Assembly: GCA_013298695.1 (NCBI GenBank)
Contig: JAAFIS010000001.1
Location: 372,001 to 436,000 of the forward strand
Direction: 5' to 3'
Source of the DNA: Betaproteobacteria bacterium
GTDB lineage: Bacteria; Pseudomonadota; Gammaproteobacteria; Burkholderiales; Casimicrobiaceae
Length of the DNA stretch: 64,000 nt
In this document: positions 53,455-61,106 of the stretch, one piece after another
How positions within the stretch are numbered: the first letter of the stretch is position 1
How the letters are laid out: each line of letters starts with the position of its first letter
Notes under the pieces: model-generated
The model's database searches: none
What the model saw: the letters and a program-made list of their open reading frames with translations, nothing else
Told to the model about the DNA's origin: nothing
Program-made: the position numbers and the translations under genes

Positions 53455-54939
53455 TTATTTTTTTGTAACTCGACGTGGGTACGAGATCGCAGTGGGGTGT
53501 GCCAGAATTCGCGGCGTTTTAAGCCCGGCAAACGGCACGTTTTCATGAAGTTTGCGCAAGAAGGCGACCCATCGCGTTTGCCGCAAGAATTCGATGACCT
53601 GCGGCTGTGGAATGCAGCGCCCCGGGATTGTTTCCAGGTAATACGGTGAACGCCAGTCCCACAGACCCGCGAGCGTGGGATCCGGCAAAAAAATGTTCAT
53701 AGCGAGCGACGGATCATCCAGCGTCCACTCTACGTTCGGGTCGACCCAAGGATGCGCGCGCTCACCGTAGATGAAAACACCAGCCAACGAACTCGAAAGA
53801 TCCTGCGCTGCAAGCGTGACCTGCGGGTCAATCGAGGCACTGCGCAAGCTCGCTGCCAATGAGCCAAGATCAGTCAGCTCGTCGGGGACGTCAAGACGAA
53901 AGTCGCCCCGTGTGTCGTACTGCTGCGCGCGTGCGATTGCCTTCACTACAAGATCGCGTTTCTCGGGGAGCGATGAAATAAGTGCGGCAGCGGTTGCGTC
54001 TACCGCTGCTGCGACGGCATCCATGCGCGACAAGGAAATGGCACACCCAACAGTAGGGTGTGGTTTCGGCTGTGCGGCTAGCGCCTTGCGGTTTGCGGTT
54101 GCGAATGCGCGAGCGAGCGTCTCGCCTGTCTTCGTAGGCGACGAGAAAAATTCCGCAAATGCCTCGGGGTATGCGCGACCGGCCGTGAAGAAGTTATAGC
54201 TCGGATAGCCTACGGCGAAATCTGCGTGCGGAGAGACAGAGTGTAGAAGTTCAACTGACATGTTGAAGCAGTTGTTGAAGTGGATCACCGCAATGTTCGA
54301 GATCTTTTCCTTGCGATTGCTGACATAGCTTGCGAGTGCATGACCGATGCCCCATGTTGAAATCGGAAGGTGGCTTGCAGGCAGCATCGGCTCTCCCATG
54401 GGTAGCATGGGCTCACCCATCGGCAACAACGGCGCACCGCTGCTCGCGTCTTTGGGATTCATGCTGTCTGGCGATATGACCCACTCGATCTTGGTGGTTC
54501 CGAACGTCGTCAGCGCTGCGACCGTGAGCTTGGTTGCGTCAATTTCAGGAAAATAGCCCGCGCCATGTCCCTCCATCGCAAGCGCAATTGTGGAACCGGG
54601 AAATTGGTTGTCAGCAATCTCAAGTAGCCCGCGAAGCGTTCGCGGTGACGCCATCGCGCATTTAAGCTGTGGTCGGATCGATTCCTGCCCTTGCGCGTCA
54701 ATTGTGATGAGCCACGTGTCGTCGTTTTGTCGATCAACCAGGAGACACACGTTGACGCCCTGCGCTGCCACTGCACGGGCGTTCTCTAGCAGAGGATGGT
54801 CAAGGATTTCGCGAGTTTCGCCATCTGGATACTGCGATAGCACTTCGTCGTTGCCGAAGGGCGCGAAAACAACGAGCGTCAGAGCGCCTTTGATGGGTTG
54901 GTCAGCATTGAATCGGCGCGCTGGAATGGGCTGCGGCAT
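53455..54939 (-). CDS. Clostripain-like (C11, clan CD) cysteine protease
   Basis: The 494-residue protein has the clan CD arrangement. A central strand leads to His125 in LAMEGHGAGYF, and a later strand leads to Cys224 in VIHFNNCFNMSVELL, followed by ADFAVGYPSYNFF. Between them (about 170-190) is a proline-rich linker holding a duplicated LPMGEPM heptapeptide, at the place where clostripain is cleaved into two chains. There is no signal peptide. ATG 54939 follows GGAG by 7 nt. It is divergent from the TPR regulator and convergent with the trypsin-like pair. Confidence 0.83.
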   Translation of the reverse strand: MPQPIPARRFNADQPIKGALTLVVFAPFGNDEVLSQYPDGETREILDHPLLENARAVAAQGVNVCLLVDRQNDDTWLITIDAQGQESIRPQLKCAMASPRTLRGLLEIADNQFPGSTIALAMEGHGAGYFPEIDATKLTVAALTTFGTTKIEWVISPDSMNPKDASSGAPLLPMGEPMLPMGEPMLPASHLPISTWGIGHALASYVSNRKEKISNIAVIHFNNCFNMSVELLHSVSPHADFAVGYPSYNFFTAGRAYPEAFAEFFSSPTKTGETLARAFATANRKALAAQPKPHPTVGCAISLSRMDAVAAAVDATAAALISSLPEKRDLVVKAIARAQQYDTRGDFRLDVPDELTDLGSLAASLRSASIDPQVTLAAQDLSSSLAGVFIYGERAHPWVDPNVEWTLDDPSLAMNIFLPDPTLAGLWDWRSPYYLETIPGRCIPQPQVIEFLRQTRWVAFLRKLHENVPFAGLKTPRILAHPTAISYPRRVTKK

Positions 54940-55162
54940 GGTCTGGCTCCTTATTTCGTTGAGGCGGGTCATTCGCCAAGGCAAGTTTGCTTTCACCAGG
55001 CTCGCAAGTCATCTCCACTTTTTGTCGCGCTTGGCTGATAAGTGCGACGATTTGTGGACGATTTCAACGCACCGCTCGACGCTGTCACGTTTCGCAGTTT
55101 GTTTGCGTCCTTAACATTAGAAAGCGAGCGTTTGACTCGTAGAGACCGCCCGGGAGTTTTTG

Positions 55163-57346
55163 ATGAACTTAGAAACACGTTGCCTCGAGCTCGCGCTCGC
55201 GGCACATCGAAATGGCGATCTCGCGGCCCTCTGTCAGCAGCGCCCGCGCATTGTCAGGTGGCTACTGCGTAAGTATGCGCAGCCGCTTTTGTGGCACGTC
55301 CACGCCACCGAGGGTGCAGCGCTCAACGACGTTGTGGCGCTGTGGCTTCGTTGGGCACTCCGCGAAAGTGCGCCGGACTTGCGATCGACCGAGGCGTTGC
55401 ATCGCAGTGCGTGGCTGGGTGCCCCGATCTGGCGGCCGTATGTTGCCCTTGCTTCGCACTACGGTTTTTTTGCGGTGCCCGATTTTCGCGAGCGCTACTG
55501 CGCTCGGCGCGACGAGCCTCCGTTTGAGCGCATCTGCGGGCTATGGGGTATCGCGCCCAGCAGCTTTTATCGCTATCTGGATCGTGGCAAGCGAAAACTC
55601 GCGGCGCAATTGTTTGTGCCGCTAAATCGCGAGCGATTTAGCTCATTGTGCGATTTCATTCGAATCACCTCGGTGGCCGCACCCGGTGTCGAAGGCTTAC
55701 CTGCAACACATTTTGATGGGCACGAGCTACATCGAACGCAGCAACGTGATCACCTTTCCACGTTTTGGCGGCTCTTGCGTAGCGAGCAAACGCGCGGCGC
55801 TATCGAGTATGCGGGCGAGCATTTCACGAGCTTCTGCGAATATGAGTTGATTGATCCACTGCTAGATCAGGTTGCAAACGGTGCACAGGAAGTGCACGAA
55901 CGAATAGGTTTGAGCCTGCTGCGAGCCCGGATCGCGCAATCGCAAAACCGCCCGGAAGCACAGGCGCAGGAGCTGCGTCGCGCGCTCGAACTCGCCTCAT
56001 CCGTCAACGATTTGCTAGCGCTTGCGCGCGTCTATGCGGCGACTGCGCGCTCGGCCGAACTGCGCGACGTTGATCGAGCAATGGCCGACTATCGCGCGAG
56101 CATTGACCACTACGACCGTATTTTGTTGAGCGCTCCCGACGATGCAGAGCGCCTCGATTCCGAACGCGTCGCAGCGTCAATTCGGCTCGCCTGGCTCTAC
56201 ATTCAACGCAACGATCCGACAGCGACTCACTTAGTTGCGCATTGCGAAGCCCGCGCCAATGACGCGAACACTGATATCGAAACGCTTGCAAGCCTCGCGC
56301 AAGCGCGCGCGGAACTCTCGCGTCGAGTCGGAGATCGGCAAACGGCGATCAGTGCGAACCTTCGAGCACTGCAGTTTTACGAGCGAACTGCGAACACCTC
56401 GCAAGCCCTGCGCGTTTGTGGGACGCTTGTGCTGCTCTACGGTGAGCTGAAAGAGTTGCCGCTGGCGCGCGAGTACGCCGACCGCGTTTTTCGCAACGAA
56501 CGTTTAGGCGTTGAGGCGCACACGGTGGCTGCGACGTACTTGAACTTGGGCGTTGCGTATTTCTGGAGTGACGAGTTTGATGCGGCCATCGACGCCTATC
56601 AATGCGCGCTTGATATTGCCAGCAAGAACCGCTTGCACCCACTTACTGGGCGTGCTCACTACAACATGGCGGAGACTTTTTATCGCAGGCTTCGCATTAC
56701 CAACGACGCTGTTGACGAGCGCTTTGGCGACACCCATGTCGAATTTGCAGTTTCTATCTGGGAGCGCTCTGGCGACAAAGCGGCCTGTGAAGCGACCCGC
56801 AACTTGAAGAGCACCGTGCTCGGTTTGCGTGAACATTTGGTGTACGACCGTTTGCTGCCCGCAGAGCTAGCGGCTCATTTCGATGAGCTCACGCGCATCC
56901 AAGCGCAACGACTCGCGATGCAGCGCGCGAATTGCGACGAGGCACGAGCGCTCGCACTGTTGTCAGTTGCAAAAGAGTATCTCGACATTGCAGTGAAAGA
57001 GCGCGAACGCGCACTCGCGCTGTTGCGGGATCGCTCCATCAGCGCTGCGGTTGATGAGCGGTTGCGCGCTTTGTCGGAAGCGTTTCATCGATCACTGTCG
57101 CTAGAAGAATCGCTCATTGAGCGCTGGCGCAATGAGTCGAAAGGCGTTGTACCAGAGGACAAGCTGGATCGACTCGCCAAGCACTTGGCGCGCTCCGACA
57201 CCATCAAGAAAAGCACTTACGCAACGCTTTGCGCGGTGAGCCCCGCAACCGCGTCAAAACATCTTGCATTGCTCGCGCAATCGGGGCTGCTGGTGAAAGC
57301 CAATCGCGGAAGGGCAACGCTATTCCGACGGGTCGATCCCCACTAA
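55163..57346 (+). CDS. TPR-rich protein with C-terminal winged-helix-like domain
   Basis: The protein of about 727 residues has an N-terminal helical region and an array of TPR-like helical pairs (about 250-560; for example TYLNLGVAYFWSDEFDAAIDAYQCAL in part). The C-terminal segment (about 685-727) includes YATLCAVSPATASKHLALLAQSG and reads like a winged-helix DNA-binding unit. It is probably a cytoplasmic regulator or scaffold for the adjacent protease genes, which is inference. ATG 55163 follows GGGAG. A short region near 180-190 (GIAPSSFYRYLDRGKRKLA) also resembles a helix-turn-helix. Confidence 0.7.
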   Translation: MNLETRCLELALAAHRNGDLAALCQQRPRIVRWLLRKYAQPLLWHVHATEGAALNDVVALWLRWALRESAPDLRSTEALHRSAWLGAPIWRPYVALASHYGFFAVPDFRERYCARRDEPPFERICGLWGIAPSSFYRYLDRGKRKLAAQLFVPLNRERFSSLCDFIRITSVAAPGVEGLPATHFDGHELHRTQQRDHLSTFWRLLRSEQTRGAIEYAGEHFTSFCEYELIDPLLDQVANGAQEVHERIGLSLLRARIAQSQNRPEAQAQELRRALELASSVNDLLALARVYAATARSAELRDVDRAMADYRASIDHYDRILLSAPDDAERLDSERVAASIRLAWLYIQRNDPTATHLVAHCEARANDANTDIETLASLAQARAELSRRVGDRQTAISANLRALQFYERTANTSQALRVCGTLVLLYGELKELPLAREYADRVFRNERLGVEAHTVAATYLNLGVAYFWSDEFDAAIDAYQCALDIASKNRLHPLTGRAHYNMAETFYRRLRITNDAVDERFGDTHVEFAVSIWERSGDKAACEATRNLKSTVLGLREHLVYDRLLPAELAAHFDELTRIQAQRLAMQRANCDEARALALLSVAKEYLDIAVKERERALALLRDRSISAAVDERLRALSEAFHRSLSLEESLIERWRNESKGVVPEDKLDRLAKHLARSDTIKKSTYATLCAVSPATASKHLALLAQSGLLVKANRGRATLFRRVDPH

Positions 57347-57451
57347 GCGCAGCGCGTGTTGAAGCGCGGTCGAGAGGTCAAGCGCTGTGGTGGTGTTGCG
57401 AAGTTGGGTGACTTGGACTTCACCCTTCGCGCCGACACCTAAATCGTGAAA

Positions 57452-57535
57452 ATCCTATTCGATTGGGCGAAACGCTATATAAATGTATATAGCGAGGAAC
57501 AGAAAATATGACGCTACGGCTCAATTAAAATGGGG
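57452..57535. repeat. Twin-core palindromic intergenic element, copy 9
   Basis: Cores ATCCTATTCGATTGGGC (57452-57468) and GCTCAATTAAAATGGGG (57519-57535) are 67 bp apart, with TATAGCGA at the family register. The left interior also forms its own perfect stem, CGCTATATA/TATATAGCG (57473-57481, 57486-57494), with an AATG loop. It lies between the TPR gene and the LOG family gene. Confidence 0.68.
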
Positions 57536-57595
57536 TTATCGGGGAAGTGTTGTTATGAATACTAGACCGACACTGCGCCTTCATAAAATCTTCTG

Positions 57596-58201
57596 ATGAA
57601 CGCCGTAAACCTTGATTACCCAAATTCCATTAAACGTCTCGCGATTTATTGCGGCGCTAACACTGGCAGCGATCCCGCCTATAAAGCCGCCGCAGTTTCG
57701 CTTGCTCATACGCTCGTAAGAGAAAACATCGGCATCGTGTATGGCGGCGGCGGCGTCGGGCTCATGGGGGTCGTGGCCGATGCGGCAATTGCCGCTGGCG
57801 GCGAAGTGATCGGTGTGATTCCTGAGGCAATCAAAGCGCTTGAGCTTGGCCACACCCAACTCACCGAACTACACACCGTGCCCGACATGCATTCGCGCAA
57901 GGCGATGATGCTCGCACTCTCGGATGCCGTGATCGCGCTGCCCGGCGGATTTGGAACGATGGATGAAGTGTTTGAGGCGCTCACCTGGAGCCAGCTCGAC
58001 TACCACCGCAAACTCTGCGGTTTTCTTAACGTGAAGGGCTTTTACGATCCACTTTTTCAGTGGATCGACCACGCCGTCGCGGTGGAACTCATCAAGCCAA
58101 TCAATCTCGAGCTCACCGTGCGCACCCACGACATTGACGAGATGATCTATGAACTGCGTACGCGGCCGTTTCCGCTGGCGCAGAAGTGGATGGGGCGTTG
58201 A
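57596..58201 (+). CDS. LOG family protein (nucleoside 5'-monophosphate phosphoribohydrolase)
   Basis: The 201-residue protein has the two signature motifs of the family, YGGGGVGLMG (about 49-58) and PGGFGTMDEVFE (about 120-131), with an N-terminal Rossmann strand IYCGANTGSDP. LOG proteins release adenine-type bases from cytokinin or AMP nucleotides. Bacterial members are often annotated TIGR00730. It is cytoplasmic. pgsA follows after 60 bp on the same strand. Confidence 0.94.
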   Translation: MNAVNLDYPNSIKRLAIYCGANTGSDPAYKAAAVSLAHTLVRENIGIVYGGGGVGLMGVVADAAIAAGGEVIGVIPEAIKALELGHTQLTELHTVPDMHSRKAMMLALSDAVIALPGGFGTMDEVFEALTWSQLDYHRKLCGFLNVKGFYDPLFQWIDHAVAVELIKPINLELTVRTHDIDEMIYELRTRPFPLAQKWMGR

Positions 58202-58261
58202 ATAGTTAGCGTTTGACGCAGTTCTCAGCGAAGCTGACGGCACGCGTGCCAAAATAACCGC

Positions 58262-58867
58262 ATGCCCGTCAATCTTCCGATCATTCTCACTTGGATTCGC
58301 ATCGCAGCGATTCCGGCGTTTGTCGGTGTGTTTTATCTGCCTCACGATTGGATGACGCCGGTTCAGCAAAACTGGACCGGGGCGCTCATTTTTTCCGCCG
58401 CTGCGATCACCGATTGGTTGGATGGTTACCTCGCGCGAAAGTGGGGGCAAACCACCGCTTTTGGCGCATTCCTTGATCCGGTTGCCGATAAGTTGATGGT
58501 CGCGGCAGCGCTGGTGATCCTGGTGCAGATGAAACGCGCCGATCCGATGCTCGCGTTCATCATCATTGGCCGTGAGATCGCCATTTCAGCGCTGCGCGAA
58601 TGGATGGCGCGCGTTGGGCAATCAAAATCCTTGGCAGTCAACACACTCGGCAAATTCAAAACCGCTGCACAAATGACGGCGATCATTTCGTTATTGCTTT
58701 GGGAACCCGTGATTCCAGGGGTGTCAACTCAGATGCTCGGGCAGTTCGCGCTTGTAGTTGCTGCAGTGCTTACGCTGTGGTCGATGTTCTATTACCTCCG
58801 TCGCGCCTCGCCCCACATGCACAAGGCACCCATCAAAGAACCAACGCATATCGGAAATAGCGATTGA
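58262..58867 (+). CDS. pgsA: CDP-diacylglycerol-glycerol-3-phosphate 3-phosphatidyltransferase
   Basis: The 201-residue membrane enzyme starts MPVNLPIILTWIRIAAIP and has the CDP-alcohol phosphotransferase motif D-G-x2-A-R-x8-G-x3-D-x3-D as DGYLARKWGQTTAFGAFLD with PVADK. It makes phosphatidylglycerophosphate, the committed step to phosphatidylglycerol. No ribosome-binding site is visible; a CAAAAT hexamer ends 6 nt before the ATG, so the mRNA may lack a leader. It precedes the tRNA-Asn gene. Confidence 0.95.
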   Translation: MPVNLPIILTWIRIAAIPAFVGVFYLPHDWMTPVQQNWTGALIFSAAAITDWLDGYLARKWGQTTAFGAFLDPVADKLMVAAALVILVQMKRADPMLAFIIIGREIAISALREWMARVGQSKSLAVNTLGKFKTAAQMTAIISLLLWEPVIPGVSTQMLGQFALVVAAVLTLWSMFYYLRRASPHMHKAPIKEPTHIGNSD

Positions 58868-58877
58868 TGGCGCACTA

Positions 58878-58916
58878 GCCCAATGAAATTGGGCGATGGC
58901 GATTTTTGCCATCGAC
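58878..58916. repeat. Single core of the dispersed element plus adjacent hairpin, after pgsA
   Basis: GCCCAATGAAATTGGGC (58878-58894) is a near-perfect copy of the core. It is followed at once by a second hairpin, CGATGGC-GATTTTT-GCCATCG. The second core expected at +66 is missing, so this may be a truncated copy. It may end pgsA transcription. Confidence 0.55.
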
Positions 58917-58947
58917 TAGATCTGGGGTGCCGCTCGCGCGCTCGGAT

Positions 58948-58977
58948 TTGCTGGCAGTGGCGAAATATGGCTATAAT
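58948..58977 (+). promoter_or_regulatory. Sigma-70-type promoter of tRNA-Asn
   Basis: A perfect -10 box TATAAT (58972-58977) and a partial -35 box TTGCTG (58948-58953) are separated by 18 bp. The -10 box ends 12 bp before the mature tRNA start. Confidence 0.75.
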
Positions 58978-58989
58978 TTAAGGCTTCAT

Positions 58990-59065
58990 TCCTCAATAGC
59001 TCAGTTGGTAGAGCGCCGGACTGTTAATCCGTAGGTCCCTGGTTCGAGCCCAGGTTGAGGAGCCA
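58990..59065 (+). tRNA. tRNA-Asn (GTT anticodon)
   Basis: The 76-nt sequence forms a full cloverleaf. The acceptor arms are TCCTCAA / TTGAGGA, the D-arm contains AGCTCAGTTGGTAGAGC, the anticodon loop CTGTTAATC has GTT, and the T-arm contains GGTTCGAGCCC. CCA is encoded. It has its own promoter and a terminator downstream. Confidence 0.98.
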
Positions 59066-59077
59066 GATTCAAGTGTA

Positions 59078-59106
59078 AAAAAGCCCGCTTAACGCGGGCT
59101 TTTTTT
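59078..59106 (+). terminator. Rho-independent terminator after tRNA-Asn
   Basis: AGCCCGC (59082-59088) and GCGGGCT (59094-59100) form a stem with a 5-nt loop, preceded by an A run and followed by seven T (59100-59106). Confidence 0.93.
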
Positions 59107-59145
59107 GTTTTCAGGGGCTGCAACGTGCGCACCGTTTGTTGCCGA

Positions 59146-60330
59146 TCAACGCCCGGCTAGAAGCTTTTCGTCGCCCAGTCGCCTCGAAAACGCGTAAACC
59201 GCGACCGTCGCGATCACCACAGGAATGAGCCACATCGCCGCCCATTCAATCGCGGGAATGGCTTCTGAGCGAAGCACTTTCGAGAGCACCGCGTACTGCC
59301 CATTCACCGGAACGAACGCGTCCCACCACGGTGCTTGCGTCTGCCGCAGGAAACTAATCATTGGCAGCAACCCAACGAGCGACGCGCCCATTGAGAGTGA
59401 GCTCTGCGCCTCTTTTGCAGTTTTCCCTGCGGCACCCATCGCGAGCAGCACGGCGGGCACCATGAAAGCAAAGGGAATCAACACCGCCATGAAGCCCATG
59501 AACTCGCGCGCGCCAAAATTAAACGGCACACCCAGCTTTGCGAGCGGCACAAACTGTAGTGCGATCAAAAATCCGCTCAACGAAATCGTCACCGCGAGCA
59601 AGTTCACGCTGCTCACCGCAAACCATTTCGCTACCGCAAGCTCGCTGGTGGTGACGGGAGTCGTGAGCAACGGCTCCAGCGTTTGCCTCTCCCTTTCGCC
59701 AGCTGTTACGTCAAGCGCGGCTGCAATTGCGCCCATGAGCCCTGCAAACAATGCGTAGAAGCTCATGATCTGCAGCAAGCGCGCGCCGCGCTGCTCTGGC
59801 GACGAAAGATCGAGTTCTTCCACTTTAACGGGCATCGCGACGGCAGGGGCAATGCCTCGCAACATCAATCGCTCGGCACCGATTCGCGCTGCATAAGACT
59901 GCACTTCGCGGGACAATTTTGCCGCGATCGGCGACGAGCGGTCTCGCGATGACTCGGTGATCAACGTGATTTTTGCGGGGTAGCCTTGAGCGAGTGCCGA
60001 CGCGAAATCCGGATCAACCAAAATCACTGCATCGAGATCGCCGCGCTTGACCCGCGCTTCGTAGTCGACAGGATTGGCGTCAATTTTTACGCCACGACGC
60101 TCAAGATGGCGCACCAAATCCGGCGCGAATTGCGCGTTGACTATCGGCGCGGTGATTTTGTCGATGCGCTCAGAAACCGCTTTTGTCACGAAATACAAAA
60201 TGCACAGCACGAGCGGCCCGGAAATGGCGACCGCGAACAGCGCCCAGAAAATGCTTTTTCGATCGCGCAGCAAGTCGACTAGTTCTTTGCGTGCAACGAT
60301 TGCGGTGCGGCTAAGAGAAAACGTTTTCAT
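59146..60330 (-). CDS. natB: ABC-2-type permease, NatB-like
   Basis: The 394-residue protein has an N-terminal helix after VARKELVDLLRDRKSIFWALF, a large extracytoplasmic domain (about 55-190) and five or six C-terminal helices. GERERQTLEPLLTTPVTTSELAVAKW marks the ABC-2 permease coupling region. It resembles NatB sodium or drug exporter permeases. It overlaps the ATPase gene by 4 bp and is last in a three-gene unit. Confidence 0.88.
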   Translation of the reverse strand: MKTFSLSRTAIVARKELVDLLRDRKSIFWALFAVAISGPLVLCILYFVTKAVSERIDKITAPIVNAQFAPDLVRHLERRGVKIDANPVDYEARVKRGDLDAVILVDPDFASALAQGYPAKITLITESSRDRSSPIAAKLSREVQSYAARIGAERLMLRGIAPAVAMPVKVEELDLSSPEQRGARLLQIMSFYALFAGLMGAIAAALDVTAGERERQTLEPLLTTPVTTSELAVAKWFAVSSVNLLAVTISLSGFLIALQFVPLAKLGVPFNFGAREFMGFMAVLIPFAFMVPAVLLAMGAAGKTAKEAQSSLSMGASLVGLLPMISFLRQTQAPWWDAFVPVNGQYAVLSKVLRSEAIPAIEWAAMWLIPVVIATVAVYAFSRRLGDEKLLAGR

Positions 60331-61106
60331 GCGAAAAGCCCCTCGTCGCTGCCAATCAGTTTTACGAATCCGTCTTCGAGCGTGGTTGCGCCGCTTGCTT
60401 TAAGCGCCTCGGCGGGGGTGCCGTCGAACATCACGCGGCCTTTCGCAATGATCACGACGCGGTCGCATAACGCTGCTACCTCCTGCATGATGTGGCTTGA
60501 AAACAGCACGCATTTGCCCTGCGCTTTCAAACCGCGGATCAGCTCGCGCATGCTTCGGGTGGACATGATGTCAAGCCCATTCGTTGGTTCATCCAGCAGC
60601 ACTGTTTGTGGATCGTGAATCAGTGCGCGGCCAATCGCCACTTTCATCCGCTCGCCTTGAGAAAAACCTTGTGTGGGCCGATCCGCGAGGGCGCTAAGTC
60701 CAAGCTCTGAAATCAACAGCTCAGCGCGTGCAGCTGCGCTCGATTCGCTCATGCCCTGCAGCTTTGCAAAATAGATCAGGTTCTCGCGGGCCGTCAGGCG
60801 CCAGTAGATACCTTTCGCGTCACCCAATACGCCAAGCTTTTGGCGGATGGCCGCTCTTTGTTGGGTGAGGTCAGCGCCGTCGATCGTTGCGCGACCACTG
60901 TCGGGCGTAAGCAACGTTGAGAGCATGCGCAAGGTCGTTGTTTTGCCTGCGCCGTTGGGGCCGAGCAGACCGGTGATCTCGCCGTCGCGAGCGTCGAAGC
61001 TCACGTTGCTTACAGCGCTAACGACACGTGTTTTCGTTTTGAGCGCGAACGTCGATGTGCGCTCCTTCACCGTAAAGTTTTTCGACAACGCCTGGGCGGA
61101 AATCAT
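60327..61106 (-). CDS. natA: ABC transporter ATP-binding protein, NatA-like
   Basis: The 259-residue ATPase has Walker A GPNGAGKT, TTLRMLSTLLTPDSG, signature FSQGERMKVAIGRALIHDP and Walker B TVLLDEPTNGLDI. The start at 61106 is fixed by GGAGG on this strand 8 nt upstream and by a TAATG overlap with the stop of the hydrolase gene. An in-frame extension to 61169 is rejected. It powers the adjacent ABC-2 permease. Confidence 0.92.
   Translation of the reverse strand: MISAQALSKNFTVKERTSTFALKTKTRVVSAVSNVSFDARDGEITGLLGPNGAGKTTTLRMLSTLLTPDSGRATIDGADLTQQRAAIRQKLGVLGDAKGIYWRLTARENLIYFAKLQGMSESSAAARAELLISELGLSALADRPTQGFSQGERMKVAIGRALIHDPQTVLLDEPTNGLDIMSTRSMRELIRGLKAQGKCVLFSSHIMQEVAALCDRVVIIAKGRVMFDGTPAEALKASGATTLEDGFVKLIGSDEGLFA

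Noticed and set aside
51308-57346. Protease island considered as a bacterial gasdermin operon
   Set aside because: Gasdermin operons pair a caspase-like protease with a pore-forming protein; the small neighbour here is a clear two-domain CarboxypepD-reg-like beta protein and no pore-former is visible.
1247-57535. Twin-core elements considered as CRISPR repeat-spacer units
   Set aside because: There are only two cores per site, the sequence between them is related among copies rather than unique, and no cas genes are present.
1247-57535. Strand bias of the ATTATCRA box (plus strand in all nine copies as I read them)
   Set aside because: The elements are quasi-palindromic and I searched mainly in one orientation, so a bias cannot be claimed without an unbiased search.
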